Shown here one piece after another: positions 9,592-18,074 of a stretch of 64,000 nucleotides of DNA; within the stretch, counting starts at the first letter, position 1; each line of letters opens with the position of its first letter. The stretch covers positions 729,097 to 793,096 of the forward strand of contig NZ_SSYB01000001.1 in NCBI RefSeq assembly GCF_004917075.1, in the 5' to 3' direction. The translations under genes were made by a program, and so were the position numbers. The DNA comes from Geomonas edaphica (lineage in GTDB: Bacteria; Desulfobacterota; Desulfuromonadia; Geobacterales; Geobacteraceae). The notes beneath the pieces are model-generated. The model was not told the DNA's origin and ran no database searches. It saw only the letters and a list, made by a program, of their open reading frames with translations.

Positions 9592-10038
9592 CTATCTTCC
9601 TGCGCCAAGGCGGTAGCTGTCGATCGCGGCACGCGCGAGTTCGTCGCAGCGTTCGTTCTCGACGTGGCCGTTGTGGCCGCGCACCCAGACCCAGGTGATC
9701 CTGTGCATCCTGGAGAGGGCCATGAGGCGCTCCCAGAGTTCCCGGTTCAAGACCGGCTCCTTCTTCGAGTTGACCCATCCGCGCTTCACCCAGCCGTGGA
9801 TCCACTCAGTCATACCCTTCACCAGGTACTGGGAGTCGGTGGTGACGACCACGTCGCAGGGGCGGGTAAGCGCCTCCAGGGCGCCGATCGCCGCGCTCAT
9901 CTCCATGCGGTTGTTGGTGGTTTGCCCATCGGCCCCGGAGAGCTCCTTAACCTTGTCACCGTAGCGCAGGATGCTCCCCCATCCGCCGACACCGGGGTTG
10001 CCGCTGCAGGCGCCGTCGCAGAAGATCTCAACTTGCAT
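9592..10038 (-). CDS. rnhA: Ribonuclease HI
   Basis: RNase HI cuts the RNA strand of RNA-DNA hybrids. From the ATG at 10038 the product is 148 residues ([16 protein letters not shown]). This start has AAGGGGG about eight bases upstream, and an alternative ATG lies eight codons earlier. The catalytic set matches the E. coli enzyme with a two-residue shift: Asp8, Glu46, Asp68, His122 and Asp132, the last two in [15 protein letters not shown]. The basic handle region ([16 protein letters not shown]) is present. The start overlaps the end of the acyltransferase gene, indicating coupling. Confidence 0.96.
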   Translation of the reverse strand: MQVEIFCDGACSGNPGVGGWGSILRYGDKVKELSGADGQTTNNRMEMSAAIGALEALTRPCDVVVTTDSQYLVKGMTEWIHGWVKRGWVNSKKEPVLNRELWERLMALSRMHRITWVWVRGHNGHVENERCDELARAAIDSYRLGAGR

Positions 10039-10681
10039 AAGGTTTACCCCCTTGCCGTTCAATCAGTTCGGCAATGGCGGCCATGACCCGGTCCACGATG
10101 AGCTGATGCGTCTCTTTGCAGTCCTCCAACTGGTACAGATCGGTGAAGTCGAGCGGCGCACCGAAGGAAACGCTCCCCTGCAACCCCAACCCGGGGAAGG
10201 TCCACCGGTTGATGCCGACGAGGGCGGTAGGTATGACATGCGGCCTCGTGTCGTAAATGATCTTCCCGACGCCGCGGTTACCCTTGCCGAGGACGCCGTC
10301 TTTATGGCGAGTCCCCTCGGGAAAGAGCATCACCTTCTGGTCGGCCAAGAGAGCGTTGATCTGCTTCCCGGCGCGGACGTCACGCCCGCGCTTCACCGGG
10401 AAGGCACCCCAGGAGCGGTAAATGAGACCGGGAAACGGCTTCTCGAAGAGCTCCTCCTTGGCGGGAGCCCACAGCATCTGCATAGGGTGGCTACGGATGA
10501 CAGCCCAGGGGAGAAAAACCGTGTCGTAAGCGGAGATGTGGTTGGAAGCGATAAGCACGCCGCCACTACCGGGGATCGCCTCGCCACCCACGATGCGGAA
10601 GCGGTTGAGAAACGAAGCGTAGAAGCCGATCACCCAGATGGAGAACGTCACCCAGAAGCGGCGTAGAAATGAGACCTTCAA
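10028..10681 (-). CDS. 1-acyl-glycerol-3-phosphate acyltransferase-like protein (PlsC family)
   Basis: The 217-residue membrane-associated protein has an N-terminal hydrophobic segment (about 8-25), the catalytic H-x4-D box NHISAYD at 47-53 (His48, Asp53), a substrate-binding block AFPVKRGRD near 93-101 and the FPEGTR motif at 120-125. These are the signature blocks of acyltransferases that form phosphatidic acid from lysophosphatidate. Whether it is the main PlsC or a paralogue using another acceptor is not decided by sequence. It lies between the histidine kinase gene (87 bp away) and rnhA (overlapping). Confidence 0.9.
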   Translation of the reverse strand: MKVSFLRRFWVTFSIWVIGFYASFLNRFRIVGGEAIPGSGGVLIASNHISAYDTVFLPWAVIRSHPMQMLWAPAKEELFEKPFPGLIYRSWGAFPVKRGRDVRAGKQINALLADQKVMLFPEGTRHKDGVLGKGNRGVGKIIYDTRPHVIPTALVGINRWTFPGLGLQGSVSFGAPLDFTDLYQLEDCKETHQLIVDRVMAAIAELIERQGGKPYAS

Positions 10682-10768
10682 GAAGATAACCTCTTCATCA
10701 CGTGGATTTCATTACGAAGAATGGGTATAGCACGAATGCCGGACCCGGGGCAACCGTTTCGAGCCCCC

Positions 10769-12157
10769 CTACCCGGGGAGCGTGAAGTAGAAGCTCGCCC
10801 CCTTGCCCGGCTCGCCCTCCGCCCAGATGCGGCCGTTGTGGCGGCGCACGATGCGGCGTACGGTGGCAAGCCCGAGGCCGGTACCGGGAAAGTCGCGGTA
10901 GCTGTGGAGCCGCTTGAAAGGCTGGAACAGTTGGTCGGCGCATGCGCCGTCAAATCCGGCGCCGTTGTCCCGTACGAAAAAAACCGTTTCGCCGCAGGAA
11001 CCGGCCATGGTGCCAAGCTCGACGGCAGGGGATGGCATGCCGGAGGTGTACTTCCAGGCGTTTGACAGAAGGTTTTCCAGCACCACGCGGACAAGGCTCG
11101 CATCGCCGTTTGCGACCAGTCGCTCCGGAAGTTGGAAGGAGACCGGGTGCCCCTCGTAGTCCTGACGCAGTCGTGCCGCGATCTCGAGAGCAGTCGGGAC
11201 CAGATCCAAATCGCCGCGTTCGATCTCCACCTGGGTCACGCGGCAAAGGACCATGAGGGAGTCGAGCAATTCCTCCATCTGGACGCAGCCGTCGTGCACC
11301 AGGTCGACGAAGAACCGACCGTTGTCGTCCAGAAGCTCGCGGTACCCCTTCAGCTCCTGGGCCGAGCTGTAGACGCGGGTGAGCGGCGCCCTCAGGTCGT
11401 GGGAGATGGCCTGGCAGAAGGATTCGAGTTCCTGGTTGGTCTGTTTGAGTTCCTGCGCCTGGCGGGTCAGGGCAGCGTTCAGTTCGATCGCCTCACGCTC
11501 GGCGCTCTTGCGCGCAGTGATGTCACGGACCACCTCGATCCCGTACAAGGGCGTTCCGTCGCCGGCACGCAGCGCCGAACCGATGATTTCGACATAACCG
11601 CCGGTCGCGGAGATCCCTGGTCCGAGCTCGCTGCGGTGCACCTGACCATCCTCGAAGGCGGCCGTAAGATGGCAGTCCTCGCACACCGTGCTTCTTTTAC
11701 GGTACGCCTCATAACAAGGGCGCCCGACGCTGTGCCCTGTCAACTCCTGGTGCGCGCGGTTTTGGTAGATGACGTTCAGGTCCGGGTCCTGAATGGAAAT
11801 GGCATCCCCCATCGCCTCGACGATACCTTCAAGCTTCGCCCGCTCCCGCTCGGCCTTGTCGAGCGCCTGCTGCAGGGCATCCTCAAGGCGAGTCTCGATA
11901 CGGTGCGACCTGCGTGAGTACAAAAGCAGGCAGCAAACGAGAAAGAGAATCAAGGCGAAATCGGAAATTTCGTGGGGATCGGGGTGTAACAGGAACTCGA
12001 AGAAGGTACGGTCTCCTTGAATCAGGAAATCCATGACCGCGTCGGCGAGCCAAAAAATGAAGATCAGCAGGGCCCCAAGGAGCGCCTGGCAGACAAACGA
12101 TGCTAAACCCGGCTCACCGAGCCGGGTTAATCGGGACAACTTGCGTACTAATTCCAT
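10769..12157 (-). CDS. PAS-domain membrane sensor histidine kinase
   Basis: From the ATG at 12157, preceded by GAGGGTG, the product is 462 residues. It has two transmembrane segments (about 20-45 and 64-81), a short coiled coil (85-110), a PAS domain (about 110-218) with a CEDCH motif at 159-163, a HisKA domain with His253 in SHDLRAPL, and an HATPase domain with N-box LSNAWKYTS, G1 DNGAGFD and G2 GTGLGLATV. No response regulator gene is adjacent, so it is an orphan kinase. Its start overlaps the end of the radical SAM gene by 10 bp. The CxxC in the PAS core could bind a metal or sense redox, which is an inference. Confidence 0.9.
   Translation of the reverse strand: MELVRKLSRLTRLGEPGLASFVCQALLGALLIFIFWLADAVMDFLIQGDRTFFEFLLHPDPHEISDFALILFLVCCLLLYSRRSHRIETRLEDALQQALDKAERERAKLEGIVEAMGDAISIQDPDLNVIYQNRAHQELTGHSVGRPCYEAYRKRSTVCEDCHLTAAFEDGQVHRSELGPGISATGGYVEIIGSALRAGDGTPLYGIEVVRDITARKSAEREAIELNAALTRQAQELKQTNQELESFCQAISHDLRAPLTRVYSSAQELKGYRELLDDNGRFFVDLVHDGCVQMEELLDSLMVLCRVTQVEIERGDLDLVPTALEIAARLRQDYEGHPVSFQLPERLVANGDASLVRVVLENLLSNAWKYTSGMPSPAVELGTMAGSCGETVFFVRDNGAGFDGACADQLFQPFKRLHSYRDFPGTGLGLATVRRIVRRHNGRIWAEGEPGKGASFYFTLPG
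12106..12128 (-). other. Perfect 10-bp hairpin inside the start of the histidine kinase gene
   Basis: AACCCGGCTC and GAGCCGGGTT are separated by a 3-base loop and lie about 30 bases after the kinase ATG. On the transcribed strand only three T follow, so it would be a weak terminator at best, but it could pause transcription or hinder early translation. Confidence 0.4.
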
Positions 12158-13161
12158 ACACCCTCGATCCCCGTGCCGCAGCCGGGACAGCGGCCGCCTG
12201 AGAGGAGGTTCTTCTCCACCAGGTAGCCGTACCTCTTTATCAGGAGCAACCCGCAACCGGGGCAGTAGCTGCTCTCCCCCCCTTCCCCGGCAACGTTTCC
12301 TTCGTACACGTATCGAAGGCCGGCGTCAAGGCCTATCCGGCTAGCCATCCTCAGCGTCTCGACCGGGGTGCGGGGCTGGTCGGTCAGCCGGTGCGTAGGA
12401 TAGAACTGGGTCACGTGCCAAGGCGTCTCGACCCCGACCTCCGAAGCGATGAACCGCGCCAGGTCGCGCAGTTCCCCCTCGGAGTCGTTGCGGTTCGGTA
12501 TTACCAGGGTAGTAAGTTCAACCCATATGCCGTGCCTCTTGTAATCGAGGATGCAGTCGAGCACCTCGGCGAGCGAAGCCCCCACCACATCACGGTAGAA
12601 AGACTCGGTGAACCCCTTGAGGTCTATGTTGGCGGCATCGAGGAAAGGGGCTATGGCGGCGAGGGCCTCGACGGTGATATAGCCGTTGGTGACGAAGACG
12701 TTTTTCAGCCCTGCGGCTTTGGCAAGCCGCGCGGTCTCGTAGGCGTACTCGAAGAAGATAGTCGGCTCGGTGTAGGTGTAGGCGATGGACCGGCACCCGG
12801 TGGCGATGGCCCGCTCGACAACGGCCTCAGGGGGGACAAAGCTCCCCGAGCGCTCGACGCTCGCCTCGTCCGGCTGGGCGATGGTGTAGTTCTGGCAGTG
12901 CAGGCAGCGGAAATTGCATCCCACCGTGGCGACGGAGTAGGAGCGGCTCCCGGGAAGCAGGTGAAAAAACGGCTTCTTCTCGATGGGGTCGACGTGCTCG
13001 GCAACGAGATTGCCGTACACGAGAGAGTACAGGGTCCCTTCACGGTTTTCCCGGACCCGGCAACGCCCACGCTGCCCGTTGCTGATGAGGCATCCAAAAC
13101 GGCACAGCCCGCAGCGCACCCTACCCCCGTCCAGCTTTTGGTAGAACATCGCCTCTTTCAC
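12148..13161 (-). CDS. amrS: AmmeMemoRadiSam-type radical SAM enzyme
   Basis: The 337-residue protein has the radical SAM cluster motif CNFRCLHC (Cys82, Cys86, Cys89). An N-terminal Cys-rich segment (CGLCRFGC, then CRV) follows the opening MKEAMFYQKL, as in the pyruvate-formate-lyase-activating-like family that accompanies AmmeMemoRadiSam A and B proteins. A C-terminal zinc-ribbon-like part carries CPGCG twice (YCPGCGLLL and RCPGCGTG). Neither companion gene is in this window. The substrate is unknown. It is the first gene of the minus-strand run that includes the histidine kinase, acyltransferase and rnhA. Confidence 0.88.
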   Translation of the reverse strand: MKEAMFYQKLDGGRVRCGLCRFGCLISNGQRGRCRVRENREGTLYSLVYGNLVAEHVDPIEKKPFFHLLPGSRSYSVATVGCNFRCLHCQNYTIAQPDEASVERSGSFVPPEAVVERAIATGCRSIAYTYTEPTIFFEYAYETARLAKAAGLKNVFVTNGYITVEALAAIAPFLDAANIDLKGFTESFYRDVVGASLAEVLDCILDYKRHGIWVELTTLVIPNRNDSEGELRDLARFIASEVGVETPWHVTQFYPTHRLTDQPRTPVETLRMASRIGLDAGLRYVYEGNVAGEGGESSYCPGCGLLLIKRYGYLVEKNLLSGGRCPGCGTGIEGVWN

Positions 13162-13555
13162 GCCGCCTCCCTTGTTGAGTCAAAGGCAAATTAACAGCGA
13201 CCAATAGTACCATTAACGCAAAAAAAATTCCAGCGCAAATTTAGCGACATCCGTCGGCGCCGGCAAAATGACGGCGATGCTGTATACGCGGACACAAACC
13301 GGCGTTCCACAAGCCCCGGGTGCAAAAAAAAAGTTGAAGAAGCTACTCATTTACGCAAAGGTAAACCTGATTATTCAAAAACGTCATACCTTTGTTTTAT
13401 ATCGAGAAATAAACTGAAATTACAGTGTGTTACGACAAGATTAGGAGAACTTATCTCCGAAAAAGAGAGAGATGTTTTAAAATGAAGGCTCGTAGCGGCG
13501 GGGGTACGCAAAAGCTAAACTACTGTTTTAGGTCATTTTTTCACAAAATTAGCAC
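13162..13555. other. Non-coding region upstream of amrS and of the small zinc-ribbon gene
   Basis: No convincing coding frame is seen. The sequence is AT-richer than its surroundings. An 8-bp inverted repeat, CAAAGGTA (13356-13363) and TACCTTTG (13387-13394), is followed by TTTTAT and resembles a weak plus-strand terminator. A small hairpin GGAGA/TCTCC lies at 13444-13458. The region should contain the amrS promoter on the minus strand. Confidence 0.4.
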
Positions 13556-13583
13556 TTGACCGACCACGCATGTTCTATATATT
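13556..13583 (+). promoter_or_regulatory. Sigma-70-type promoter of the small zinc-ribbon gene
   Basis: TTGACC at 13556-13561 and TATATT at 13578-13583 are separated by 16 bases. This places transcription start about 30 bases before the ribosome-binding site TAGGAG and the ATG at 13622. Confidence 0.65.
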
Positions 13584-13621
13584 GTCAAAATCAAAATACC
13601 CCCAACGTAGGAGAAACAAAC

Positions 13622-13774
13622 ATGGAATGCCCGCACTGCAGCAACAAAATCGGAATCGAGATCGACATGCATTCCGACGGTTACGCGAAAGACCTTCTGG
13701 AATGCAACTCTTGTGGCACCATCTGGCTGGAGAAGGCCAGCAAGATCATCACGGTGAACAGGAAAGCGGCCTAA
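13622..13774 (+). CDS. 50-residue zinc-ribbon protein
   Basis: The small protein has two CxxC knuckles, CPHC at residues 3-6 and CNSC at 28-31, separated by an acidic stretch (IGIEIDMHSDGYAKDLLE), followed by GTIWLEKASKIITVN. The layout predicts one zinc ribbon. A longer open frame starts at 13556, but the ATG at 13622 has a good TAGGAG ribosome-binding site and lies downstream of the promoter. It has its own promoter and a following hairpin, so it is a monocistronic gene. Relatives of this size are often conserved hypothetical proteins; the function is unknown, and nucleic-acid or protein binding is possible. Confidence 0.8.
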   Translation: MECPHCSNKIGIEIDMHSDGYAKDLLECNSCGTIWLEKASKIITVNRKAA

Positions 13775-13782
13775 ACGGGAAA

Positions 13783-13803
13783 GGGGGCGCCCCAGGCGCC
13801 CCC
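13783..13803. terminator. GC-rich hairpin between convergent genes
   Basis: GGGGGCGCC (13783-13791) pairs with GGCGCCCCC (13795-13803) across a 3-base loop. No clean T-run follows on the plus strand; TTTCCCGTTT follows on the minus strand. It probably stops the small zinc-ribbon transcript and the opposing glycosyltransferase transcript. Confidence 0.55.
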
Positions 13804-13834
13804 CCTCCGATTCCTTCCTCGCATACTTCCCCAC

Positions 13835-14983
13835 TCACCCCGGGAACGAAGCTACCTCGGGCACCACTTGACGCTCACCTGCAGCCATCCCCTCGAAAAA
13901 GTCGTCGTATACCGGAGCAAGACGCGTCCAGTCGTAACGCGAAACGTGCTGATCCAACCGCGCGCGCTCCTCGTCCGGCTGTTTTAAAATCGACCTAAGC
14001 CGATCCACCAGAGTCTCGTCCTCGCGGTACAGAACATGAGAAGACAAGTGCTGCGGCACGTGCTCCGGGTAGGCAAGCCGGTCCGGCAGCAAAGGAACGC
14101 AGCCGCAGTAAAGCGCCTGCACCACGCTCGCCCCAAAGAACTCCTGGCGCGAGGTAACCGGCAGCACGTCACCCCTCCAGAGCAACTTTGCATAATCGGC
14201 GAAGCTCTCCTGGTATCCCCACTGCACCACGCGGGCACCTAGGCGCCTACGCGCCTTCTCGAACACCTCGGGCACTCTCCCGAAGGACTCCCCAAGCACC
14301 GCGACCTCGAAAGGCACCCCCTCGTCGTCCAGCTGGTAAAGCGCCTCGAAGAAGGGTTCCGGGGCCTTGTCGAATTCCCATCGGTGGTTCCAGAGCAAAA
14401 GGGGCGCCCTCTTCCCCGCGGCTTCGGTCGGGCGATGCTGGTCGAAGCGGCCCAGATCGAGCCCTAGCGGCAGCACGCGGCTCTTGGCGGCGATCCCCCC
14501 CACCGAGTCGAGATCGACGGCATCCGGGAAGCGCCTTAAAAAGTCGGGGAGCGCCCCGAGGAAGGAGTCCATGTGATAGCGGGAGTTAAAGAGGACCGCA
14601 TCAGCCGCCAGCGCGCTTATGTAGTTGATGAAGGCGTAGTGCAGGTCGCGCTGACGGGACGGATCGGGGTCGCTGGGTGACCATGGGTAGGTGAGCTGGT
14701 TCTCGTGGAAATAGATGGCGCTCGGGCAGCCGTCGGCAAGAGGTCGGGCGAGCGCCAGGAAGGTGGTGAGGTCGAGCATGTCGGTTGCAAGGATCAGGTC
14801 CGGACGCCTGCCCCCTTCGAGAAAGCGCGAGGCGAGCGTCACCGCCCCGCCGTGCATGCGCCACTTCCAGTTGCGGCCGGCGAGCGTGAAGAGTTCCACC
14901 TCATGGCGCGAGTGGGAGGCGTATTCCCCGGCCCAGGCGGCGTGCGACCCGGTGCAATAGGGCTCGACGAGGGCGATGTGCAT
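13835..14983 (-). CDS. DUF3524 glycosyltransferase, tRNA-queuosine alpha-mannosyltransferase-like
   Basis: The 382-residue protein opens with MHIALVEPYCTGSHAAWA and continues HEVELFTLAGRNWKWRMHG, the hallmark N terminus of the DUF3524/GTDC1 family, followed by a GT4-type C-terminal half (LLWNHRWEFDKAPEPFFEAL, EFFGASVVQALYCGCVPLLPDRLAYPEH). The animal member of this family (QTMAN) adds mannose to queuosine in tRNA-Asp, and bacterial members are annotated by similarity. The gene is the last of the rfbA-rfbC-mreCD-mrdA-rodA series, 30 bp after rodA, so an envelope-sugar role is an alternative. The family call is firm; the acceptor is not. Confidence 0.82.
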   Translation of the reverse strand: MHIALVEPYCTGSHAAWAGEYASHSRHEVELFTLAGRNWKWRMHGGAVTLASRFLEGGRRPDLILATDMLDLTTFLALARPLADGCPSAIYFHENQLTYPWSPSDPDPSRQRDLHYAFINYISALAADAVLFNSRYHMDSFLGALPDFLRRFPDAVDLDSVGGIAAKSRVLPLGLDLGRFDQHRPTEAAGKRAPLLLWNHRWEFDKAPEPFFEALYQLDDEGVPFEVAVLGESFGRVPEVFEKARRRLGARVVQWGYQESFADYAKLLWRGDVLPVTSRQEFFGASVVQALYCGCVPLLPDRLAYPEHVPQHLSSHVLYREDETLVDRLRSILKQPDEERARLDQHVSRYDWTRLAPVYDDFFEGMAAGERQVVPEVASFPG

Positions 14984-15013
14984 CTTTGGGCCTCCTGCGG
15001 CAGGAAAGCCGCC

Positions 15014-16114
15014 TCAGAACATGAAGCGGCGCATGCTGATGTTGAGGAGGATGCCGACGCCGACCATCGAGGTCACCATGGAGGTGCCGCCGTAGGAGAA
15101 AAACGGCAGCGGCACGCCTACGACGGGCATGAGACCGATCACCATCCCCATGTTTATGACGATGTGCCAGAAGAGCATCGCGGTGACGCCTACGGCGAGC
15201 AGCGAACCGAAACGGTCGTTGCACCTCTTGGCGATGCCGAGCCCCCAGAGGATCAGGAACAGGTACAGGGCGAGCATGAGCAGGCACCCGATGAAACCCC
15301 ATTCCTCGGCGAAAACGGAGAAGGCGAAGTCGGTGTGCTGCTCCGGAAGGAAGCGGAGCTGGGACTGGGTCCCCTGCATGAACCCCTTGCCGAGGGTTGC
15401 GCCGGAGCCGACGGCGATCTTGCTCTGGATGATGTGGTAGCCGCTCCCCAGCGGATCGAGATCCGGGTTCAGGAAGTTATAGACGCGCTTTTTCTGGTAG
15501 TCGTGCAGCAGGAACTGCCAGGCGACGACGACGACGGGGACCGCGGCGGCGAAGAGCGAACCGAGGGCGGACCAGCGCACGCCGACGAAGAGGAGCATGG
15601 TACCTGCGATGAGCGAGACGAGGATCGCGGTACCTAGGTCGGGCTGCTTCATGATGAGCGCGGCAGGAACCCCTAGAAGCAGCAGCGGGTATACCAGTTC
15701 CTTGAGGGTCAGCCCCTTGAAGACTGGATAGCGGCTGAAGAAGCGGGCGAAGGTCATGATAATGACGATCTTCATCGGCTCGGAGGGCTGCATGTTGAAA
15801 AAGCCGAAACTGATCCAGCGGGTCGCCCCCATCGTGGTCTTACCGGCGACGAGTACAAGCAGGAGCAGGATGACGACACCGCCGTAGAGCCAGTAGGCGA
15901 AGTCCTCGAGCATGTGATAGTCGAGGCTACAGACGGTAAGGCTCAACAAAAGGCCGGCGAAGATCCAGTAGAGCTGCTTTATGTAGTACGGCGTGCCGAT
16001 GTCCCGGTAGGAGGACGAGGCGCTGTATATGTTGATCACCCCGAAAGCGGTGATGAGAAGCACCACGCCCAGGAGGGTCCAGTCGAAGTTGGTGAATAGT
16101 CGTCTATCGAACAT
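15014..16114 (-). CDS. rodA: Rod-shape-determining protein RodA (SEDS peptidoglycan glycosyltransferase)
   Basis: RodA polymerises lipid II into glycan strands in the elongasome together with PBP2. The 366-residue protein is a polytopic membrane protein of about ten helices. Family signatures include the SEDS motif region EEWGFIGCLLMLALYLFLI, GMVIGLMPVVGVPLPFFSYGGTS near the C terminus and QPSEPMKIVIIM. It lies 55 bp after mrdA in the same orientation, the usual gene order. Confidence 0.96.
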   Translation of the reverse strand: MFDRRLFTNFDWTLLGVVLLITAFGVINIYSASSSYRDIGTPYYIKQLYWIFAGLLLSLTVCSLDYHMLEDFAYWLYGGVVILLLLVLVAGKTTMGATRWISFGFFNMQPSEPMKIVIIMTFARFFSRYPVFKGLTLKELVYPLLLLGVPAALIMKQPDLGTAILVSLIAGTMLLFVGVRWSALGSLFAAAVPVVVVAWQFLLHDYQKKRVYNFLNPDLDPLGSGYHIIQSKIAVGSGATLGKGFMQGTQSQLRFLPEQHTDFAFSVFAEEWGFIGCLLMLALYLFLILWGLGIAKRCNDRFGSLLAVGVTAMLFWHIVINMGMVIGLMPVVGVPLPFFSYGGTSMVTSMVGVGILLNISMRRFMF

Positions 16115-16169
16115 CTCTTCCTCGTATGGTCCAGCGTCGCGGCATTACCCCCGCGTGCGCCGGGCTGCG

Positions 16170-18074
16170 TCATTCTTCCTTCGCTCCGGTATCGGGCTCG
16201 GCAACCCCATCGCCCCCGGCTTCTTCCTTCACGGACGCTTTGGGTACCGGCTTTTTGATGACCCCTTTCCCCTCGAAGTAGGCACGCAGGATCTTCCCGG
16301 AAATCGGGGCGGCGGCGGAGCCTCCGTGCTCCCCGTGCTCCACGATGACGGCCACGGCGACCTCGGGTTTCTCGAAGGGAGCAAACCCGACGAACAGGGC
16401 GTGGTCGCGGAACCGGTACGGGATGCCTCCTTTGCTGTCGCGCAGCTTCACGACCTGTGACGAGCCGGTCTTGCCCGCCACCTTGACCTCCCAGAGTCTG
16501 GACATGCCGCCGGTGCCGTGCGCCTCGTTGACGACGGCGAAGAGCCCCTCCTTTACGAATCGGTAGGTGGAGGGCTTGAGCCCCGTCTTGCCGATCACCT
16601 GCGGCGTGTAATCCTGCAGCACCTTGCCGTCCGAGTCCACCACGCGCTTGACGAGGTGCGGCCGGTAGATGGTCCCCTCGTTGGCGATCGTCCCGATCAT
16701 CGAGGCCAACTGCACCGGCGTGGTGAGCACGTACCCCTGGCCGATGCCGACCGGGAGGGTCTCACCCGCATACCACTTCTTGCCGAAGCGTTTCAGCTTC
16801 CACTCCTCGGTCGGAATCACGCCCCCCTTCTCGTTCTCGAGGCCGATGCCGAGCGGAGCACCGAGCCCGAAGGCCTTGGCGTACTTGGCGATCCGGTTCA
16901 CGCCGAGGCGCTCGGCGAGCTTGTAATAGTAGACGTCGCATGACTCGCGCAGCGACTTCTTCAGATCGACGGTGCCGTGCCCCTTGTGGTCCCAGCAGCG
17001 GAAGGTCGCGTTGCCGAACTTGTAGGAGCCGGTGCACTGCACCGTGGTGTGCTCGTCGATGAGCCCTTCCTCAAGCCCCGCGATCGCCGTGATCACCTTG
17101 AAGGTGGAGCCCGGGGGGTACATCCCCTTCAGCGCCTTGTTTTCCAGGGGATGCCGCTCGTCCTCGAGGTATTTCTTCCAGACGTCTGGAGGCATCCTAC
17201 CGGTGAAGAGGGCGGGGTCGAAATCGGGGCTGGATACGAAAGCGAGGATCTCGCCGGTGTTGACGTCCATGGCGACGGCCGCGCCGGCCTGGTCGCCCAG
17301 CGCTTGCTCGGCCGCCTTTTGCAGGTCGAGGTCGATGGTGAGCATCACCGTGTTGCCAACGCTCGACCCGGTCTCGGCAACGGTGCGCAGGAAACGTCCG
17401 CGGGCGTCAACCTCGATCTGGCGCCCGCCGTCGGTGCCGTGCAGATAAGACTCCCACGCCCGCTCGATGCCGCTTTTGCCGATGTAGTCGCCCGCGTTGT
17501 ACTCTCGGTAGCGCTCGGAGTTTAGTTCGTCCTCGGAAACCTCGCCCAGGTAACCAAGCAAGTGCGAGGCGAGCGAGCCGTTCGCGTAGGCGCGGATCGG
17601 CTTCATCTCGATGTTGACCCCGGAAAGGGCAAGCCGGTTCTCCTCGAGGAACTCCATCTGGTCACGGGTGATGCCCGAGGCGACGACCAGCGGGTAATAC
17701 TTAGCCCTCCCCTGCCCCTTGGTCCACTTGGTCTCGATCTCCTTGCGGTCGAGGTTCAGGTAGCGGGCGAGGTTGTCGATCAGCTGATCCTTGTTCTTCA
17801 CATCCTGGGGGATGACCGCGACGGAGAAGGATGGCGTGTTGGAGACGAGCACCTTGCCGTTTCGGTCCAGGATGGCGCCGCGCGGTGCCGCGACCGGGAC
17901 GAAACGAAGCCGGTTGCTTTCGGACTGGTCGATCAGATCCTCTGCACTGATCACCTGCAGGTACCAAAGCCTCGACAGTAGCAGGAAGAACATGGCGAAG
18001 GCGCCGAGGGAAAGGCCTATGATGCGGCGGCCGCCTCCGTCGTCGTCGGGAATGATGTTGTTCAAATTCTTCAT
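16170..18074 (-). CDS. mrdA: Penicillin-binding protein 2 (peptidoglycan DD-transpeptidase)
   Basis: PBP2 is the transpeptidase of the elongation machinery. The 634-residue protein has one N-terminal membrane anchor (about 19-40), the PBP dimerisation domain, and a transpeptidase domain with the SxxK motif STFK in MYPPGSTFKVITA, the SxN-type motif SCD in RESCDVYYYK and the KTG triad in VAGKTGSSQ. The C-terminal tail (about 600-634) is rich in Lys, Glu and Ala and probably disordered. The start overlaps the mreD stop by 4 bp. Confidence 0.96.
   Translation of the reverse strand: MKNLNNIIPDDDGGGRRIIGLSLGAFAMFFLLLSRLWYLQVISAEDLIDQSESNRLRFVPVAAPRGAILDRNGKVLVSNTPSFSVAVIPQDVKNKDQLIDNLARYLNLDRKEIETKWTKGQGRAKYYPLVVASGITRDQMEFLEENRLALSGVNIEMKPIRAYANGSLASHLLGYLGEVSEDELNSERYREYNAGDYIGKSGIERAWESYLHGTDGGRQIEVDARGRFLRTVAETGSSVGNTVMLTIDLDLQKAAEQALGDQAGAAVAMDVNTGEILAFVSSPDFDPALFTGRMPPDVWKKYLEDERHPLENKALKGMYPPGSTFKVITAIAGLEEGLIDEHTTVQCTGSYKFGNATFRCWDHKGHGTVDLKKSLRESCDVYYYKLAERLGVNRIAKYAKAFGLGAPLGIGLENEKGGVIPTEEWKLKRFGKKWYAGETLPVGIGQGYVLTTPVQLASMIGTIANEGTIYRPHLVKRVVDSDGKVLQDYTPQVIGKTGLKPSTYRFVKEGLFAVVNEAHGTGGMSRLWEVKVAGKTGSSQVVKLRDSKGGIPYRFRDHALFVGFAPFEKPEVAVAVIVEHGEHGGSAAAPISGKILRAYFEGKGVIKKPVPKASVKEEAGGDGVAEPDTGAKEE

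Noticed and set aside
13353-13367. ACGCAAAGGTAAACC resembles the core of a GEMM-I riboswitch
   Set aside because: The second conserved part (a GACGCAAAGCC-like segment and the closing stem) is absent downstream, so the aptamer cannot form.
15014-16114. rodA as the division homologue ftsW
   Set aside because: Its position next to mrdA and mreCD and the absence of division genes favour RodA.
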